Origin: Lingula anatina
Lineage: Eukaryota; Brachiopoda; Lingulata; Lingulida; Lingulidae
Direction of reading: 5' to 3'
DNA: 21,619 bases
Assembly (NCBI RefSeq): GCF_001039355.2
Contig: NW_019775488.1
Location: forward strand, 1-21,619
Part shown: piece after piece, positions 18,290-21,619 of the stretch
Layout: the number at the start of each line of letters is the position of its first letter
Position numbering within the stretch: position 1 is the stretch's first letter
Notes under the pieces: generated by a model
What the model saw: only the letters and a program-made list of their open reading frames with translations
The model's database searches: none
What the model was told of the DNA's origin: nothing
Program-made: the position numbers and the translations under genes

Positions 18290-18565
18290 TGTAGCACACT
18301 GAATATTTTTGTATTTTTACAAACTAATAATATCTGCTGACGTCTACCTGGACACCAGAAGTTAGTAACTCTAACACAAGTGAACAATAACTAACCACTG
18401 CACTACCTGTGCAGCTCTTTATTATAGTACCAGTTATGCAAATGACCCAATGCTACAAGTCCAATAAATATGATTGGCTAGTTTACCACTGCATAACCAC
18501 TGCAATGCAACACTTTACCATAATTGTTTGAGATGTTATCACATAGCCATTATGTAAGTTCTACA
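18290..18565 (-). repeat. 5' LTR (276 bp)
   Basis: It starts TGTAG and ends CTACA, a perfect 5-bp terminal inverted repeat, and pairs with the LTR at 13045-13320. No TATA box or polyadenylation signal was assigned with confidence, although an AATAAA-like stretch (CCAATAAATATG) is present on the plus strand. Confidence 0.95.
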
Positions 18566-18642
18566 ATCTTAATCCCCACAAGTCACTTCTCGTGATTACT
18601 TTTTCAGATTGCTTTAATTTCAGATGCCAAAAAAAAAAACTG

Positions 18643-18702
18643 CTTGAAATGCCAGAGGATCTGCAATTTTTTTTATATTGCAGGTCCTCTGGACTGGCAA
18701 GT
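18643..18702. repeat. Hairpin-forming inverted repeat
   Basis: CCAGAGGATCTGCAA (18652-18666) and TTGCAGGTCCTCTGG (18678-18692) form a 15-bp stem with one G-U pair around an 11-nt T-rich loop. After a small internal loop, CTTG/CAAG pair again outside. It could be a short RNA hairpin or a relic of a tiny inverted-repeat element. The stem is shorter than a normal pre-miRNA. Confidence 0.6.
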
Positions 18703-18761
18703 CTTATGTAAAAACATCATACATAGTCATTATAATTAATGAAATTTAAACATACATGTAG

Positions 18762-18849
18762 ACTAACACAGATAAAATACTTCATTCAGACCAGCAAAAA
18801 AACGGTAAATATGTGTTTGTAGAAAATGTACGAAAAAGAGAATTCATGT
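18762..18849 (+). repeat. Direct repeat, copy 1
   Basis: ACTAAC...TAAAATACTTCATTCAGACCAGCAAA...AAAAAGAGAATTCATGT recurs at 19035-19127 with scattered substitutions and a few indels. The offset is about 273 bp. Confidence 0.75.
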
Positions 18850-19034
18850 AAGGCCTAGTGATGGACAAACAACTTCAGGTCAAACATGACTAAATATCAT
18901 GAAATTCTAACACCTGGGATTTCTGAGCACCTCCCATTTAATTAATTTCAACCAAAATGATCTTTTCCTTATTCTAATTAATTTCTTCTGAACAAAATTC
19001 ATGGCAAATTACTGTAAATCACAAGTAAACACAA

Positions 19035-19127
19035 ACTAACAGTAATAAAATACTTCATTTAGACCAGCAAAGAATTGGGAAGTCAAGTTTGTGTTTGTTG
19101 ATAATGTAAGAAAAAGAGAATTCATGT
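19035..19127 (+). repeat. Direct repeat, copy 2
   Basis: Second copy of the repeat at 18762-18849. It ends about 20 bp before the ATG of the small gene model at 19147. Confidence 0.75.
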
Positions 19128-19146
19128 CACGTGCGGTGATTGCAAA

Positions 19147-19605
19147 ATGCGCAGAATGTCAATTTTGGAAAGTGCCTTAAAATTAAGAAGGGAAAAATAT
19201 TTCTTGAGAAAGACATCAAGAAAAACAAAAGCAGGTATAAGAGGATAAAAGAATTTGAAAAAGAAAAATCATAATTTTCCAAGTTGCCCTTTGAAGCAAG
19301 ACTGCATTTTCATCACCAGATAAGAATAACATTTTTATTTTCACTTAGTTTACAAAGGTGTGAAGAAAAAACTCCTAAACAAGCAAAGTCAAATTGCCAA
19401 ACTTAGTTACAAATCTGTCAGTGATGATGAAACAACTTCTTGTATATCCAAAGTGGCAGATACAACCAACAACTTCCGGCAAAATTTCCACAAGCCCAAC
19501 ATTAAGAATTGTCTTGACGAGAAAAATGGTGAGTTTAAAATTTTAGAAGAATATTTGTCAATGAATGGTTTCAAACTTGATAATGAGTATAGTTCATCAA
19601 AATAA
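19147..19605 (+). CDS. Small two-exon gene model, function unknown (114 aa)
   Basis: Exon 1 (19147-19234) begins MRRMSILESALKLRREKYFL and ends at GCAG|GTATAA. Exon 2 (19349-19605) follows a TTTTCACTTAG acceptor. The phase fits (1 + 2 nt), giving VYKGVKKKLLNKQSQIAKLS and ending at LDNEYSSSK-TAA. The product is rich in lysine and serine, with a basic N-terminal half and a more acidic end (EEYLSMNGFKLDNE). I recognise no domain. Exon 2, open for 85 codons in AT-rich DNA, is the stronger part. The start is uncertain, because exon 1 could instead be internal to a longer gene or be read in another open lysine-rich frame. Confidence 0.4.
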
Positions 19606-19684
19606 TCATGCATGCAATAGCATCAAGTGCAAATTATGTAAATTCTAAAAAGTAGCCATTCATATTTCCATATAAGTAGAGAAA

Positions 19685-19872
19685 ATGGAATGCCAACTCC
19701 TGCGAGATTTTTATTACCCTCTGTGTTATGAGCTTGTGACCACGAGAGTTGGGCGAGAGTTGGGGAGTTTTACTTCGGTCAACTTTCGTCGTACTACATG
19801 TGACACGGGGAGCAGGCGTGCTAAGGATATTTTGCGTCATTTTGACAGATTTTTGGCTCGCGTTGATTAATA
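19685..19872 (+). promoter_or_regulatory. GC/CpG-richer promoter-like leader
   Basis: This stretch has more CpG (GGGCGAGAG, TTTCGTCG, GGCTCGCGTTG) than any neighbour and directly precedes the ATG at 19873, as expected of a promoter or 5' UTR. The 61-codon open frame inside it (19685-19870) has no protein-like features and is probably chance. Confidence 0.4.
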
Positions 19873-20437
19873 ATGGCCTCGAAGTTGACATCATTGGAGG
19901 TAAGTCTGTCTCTTAGCTTGATTAAACGAAGCTGGATTGCAGCATGTGGATAAAATCGACGATAATCGAGCGGTCTCACACAAAACACGTGGACAGCTGG
20001 CAGAGTTTTACTTTCCCTGTCGATCGTGATCAAGTTATGATATATCAGTACAGCAAGGGAATATTAGTCCGAATATAGTCTACAACCACCCGTGAACTGT
20101 AGTTTGACTGCACATCATACTTGAAAAAAAGTTAGAATAAAATTCTGTCCCTTAACTAGGGAATTTAATATTTAATGCTTTTGTTTACAACTAATACAAG
20201 GCTGCCAGCAATTTTCCTGCCAAGGAAAAGGCGACCTAATAATTTTTCTACCGATATTAAATCAACTCAAAGTTCAATCCTACTCACATTCATTATCATT
20301 AAAGTTTTGGATTTTGTTGAAAGTTATTTTTTCCAAAATTTTAAGTAAATTTTCTGCCTACAGGATGATCTTGAAGAGATATTCAGTGAGCTGCAACTCG
20401 CCTTACAGAGCACCACGCAACCAGTAGCACCACCCTG
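19873..20437 (+). CDS. First two exons of an unrecognised gene
   Basis: Exon 1 (19873-19899) encodes MASKLTSLE and ends in a perfect donor, GGAG|GTAAGT. Exon 2 (20364-20437) follows CTGCCTACAG, encodes DDLEEIFSELQLALQSTTQP then VAPP, and ends at TG|GTATGT in phase 2. The joined N-terminus (34 residues) is acidic with an amphipathic leucine pattern, resembling the LD-like helices at the N-termini of some adaptor proteins; that is only a resemblance. No third exon was found in the remaining 1.2 kb, so the gene continues beyond the window. Confidence 0.65.
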
Positions 20438-21619
20438 GTATGTTGCAAATAAAAATAATAATCTTTCTGATTTTTTGTTTGAAAAAAAAAATTATATTCA
20501 AACAATGTATAGTTACATGGAAATTGATAGAATACATTCCTTTTCATTAGATATTATGTATTTACATTAATAATGAAACATGATACAAATACAAAAATAA
20601 TTTGTTGACAGTGCTTTGTAAATTTTGCTACTTCAGGTGACTCAAATCTCACATTTATTGGCAGCAATCCCTGGAAAAGCTGCATCTAGCATTTTATTGG
20701 GGTCCTCCATATAGATAAACGTCCCAGTAAAATATATTTATTTCAGTATTTCAAGGCTTTTGTCAAATTACAAAGTACCAATTATGTATCAGCTATAGTA
20801 GCAATAACAGCTGTTACTGCATACATAATAACAATAATAGCAAATTAATTTTACTCATGACCTACATATAAAATAGTTTTATCTTTCTATGGAATGTTTT
20901 CATGTCTACTTTGATCAATCATCAGTATATGATAAGAACAGTGAAATTTAGAGAAATCAGATACAAATACATAAAACATCTTCAGCTGAAACATTAAAAA
21001 AAAACAATGATTTCAGTTAAGAGGTATTTTCAATTGTTTAATACATTTTTAAACATGGTAGTCTTTCAGTCTAATGTTCAAGGAATCCAAAAAATAAATT
21101 ATTTCCTGCGTCTTAATTATACCACACACTTCCAAAACTATATAACAAGGCAGCAAAGCTGTCAAATGTACAGAAAAAAAACAGAAAATAAAGATATAAA
21201 AAAAGGTCATTTTGTCAATTTTGATGCAATAATAAATAATGCTTATAATAGCACTGTCAGTCAACACTGAATTTTAATCATGCACAACAGGTAACATGGT
21301 CAATAACAGGAGCGGACCCTGAGATATTTTCTGACAGTATTCCAAAGTATCTATGTTGATCCATCCTCCATTTTGATGGTCTTCCAACAGAAAAAAATAG
21401 ATACCAGTCAATATAAACTTAATAACCTGTCTTCCAGAAGACCCAGAAGATGGTCTCAATCCACCCCTTCAATAAGATTACAGTTTCAGGACCATGAGAG
21501 ACCAAAGTCACATGATGAAAGTCTCAATATTTGAAAAATGATGACAGTGCATAAAATAATATTATATAATGTTTAAAGACATAAAAAACAATACAATTGC
21601 TTATGTGGAAATACAGAAA
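20438..21619. other. Probable intron, no content recognised
   Basis: AT-rich sequence after the donor at 20438. Short open frames on both strands lack splice context or motifs. I see nothing else. Confidence 0.5.

Larger units (their letters stand above)
13045..18565 (-). mobile_element. Ty3/gypsy LTR retrotransposon, CsRn1/Mag-like, defective
   Basis: A 5,521-bp minus-strand element with the order LTR - primer site - gag - protease - RT - RNase H - integrase - polypurine tract - LTR. The tRNA-Trp primer site and the C-x2-H-x9-C type Gag zinc motif (instead of C-x2-C-x4-H-x4-C) fit the CsRn1 clade as described from flukes and other invertebrates. The assignment rests on motifs, not a tree. 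About 1,009 bp are an internal tandem duplication containing an N, so the natural length would be near 4.5 kb. The 5-bp flanks (GAGCG left, ATCTT right) do not form a target duplication. Confidence 0.95.

Noticed and set aside
1-21619. CRISPR arrays, bacterial operons, defence systems, tRNA or rRNA genes
   Set aside because: No regularly spaced repeats, cloverleaf-like sequence or rRNA signature was seen. The gene structure is eukaryotic throughout.

Overview
This is a window of an AT-rich, intron-containing animal genome. It has GT-AG split genes, AATAAA signals, several DNA-transposon-like inverted-repeat elements and a Ty3/gypsy retrotransposon. The CsRn1/Mag-like retroelement and the recurring CCCAGCRGGCA/CAACGTTGA elements suggest a marine invertebrate, perhaps a mollusc; this placement is inference only. 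There is no prokaryotic content, CRISPR array, rRNA or tRNA gene that I can see. Two single Ns (7849, 15464) look like assembly joins, and gene or element structure breaks at both.

Host genes, left half. A complete 10-exon POLDIP2 homologue (YccV + ApaG domains, 307 aa) reads on the minus strand from 6156 to 2036. Facing it tail to tail is a second, diverged ApaG-encoding gene on the plus strand (exons 424-549, 1109-1194, 1407-1485). It has the same intron phases but has lost the GxGVVG motif. POLDIP2 also shares a 318-bp divergent promoter with PES1 (pescadillo), whose first three exons run on the plus strand from 6475 to 7841. PES1 breaks off at the N at 7849, and an unrelated, unrecognised exon-like stretch follows at 7941-8105.

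Middle (8.1-13.0 kb). I see no convincing gene here. The region holds non-autonomous, inverted-repeat elements: a 762-bp element with CCCAGCRGGCA ends, a 204-bp element with ATTCCCA ends, a 276-bp foldback with 122-bp arms, and an 87-bp palindromic relative of the first. Another compound TTAA-flanked element lies at 654-998, and a gypsy pol fragment lies in POLDIP2 intron 2.

13.0-18.6 kb. A minus-strand Ty3/gypsy element has two 276-bp LTRs (9 differences), a tRNA-Trp primer site, a polypurine tract, gag, protease, reverse transcriptase, RNase H and integrase. It is dead as assembled: a stop and frameshifts in gag, an 8-bp insertion in RT, the RT catalytic box changed to YLND, and a roughly 1-kb internal tandem duplication joined exactly at an N. 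The gag-pol overlap keeps a textbook -1 frameshift layout: GGGAAAC in the zero frame, a 7-nt spacer and a 7-bp hairpin. No target-site duplication is visible.

Right end. A pair of direct repeats, a hairpin, a small two-exon lysine-rich gene model (19147-19605) and the first two exons of another plus-strand gene (from 19873) are present. I recognise neither gene. The last 1.2 kb shows nothing I can support.
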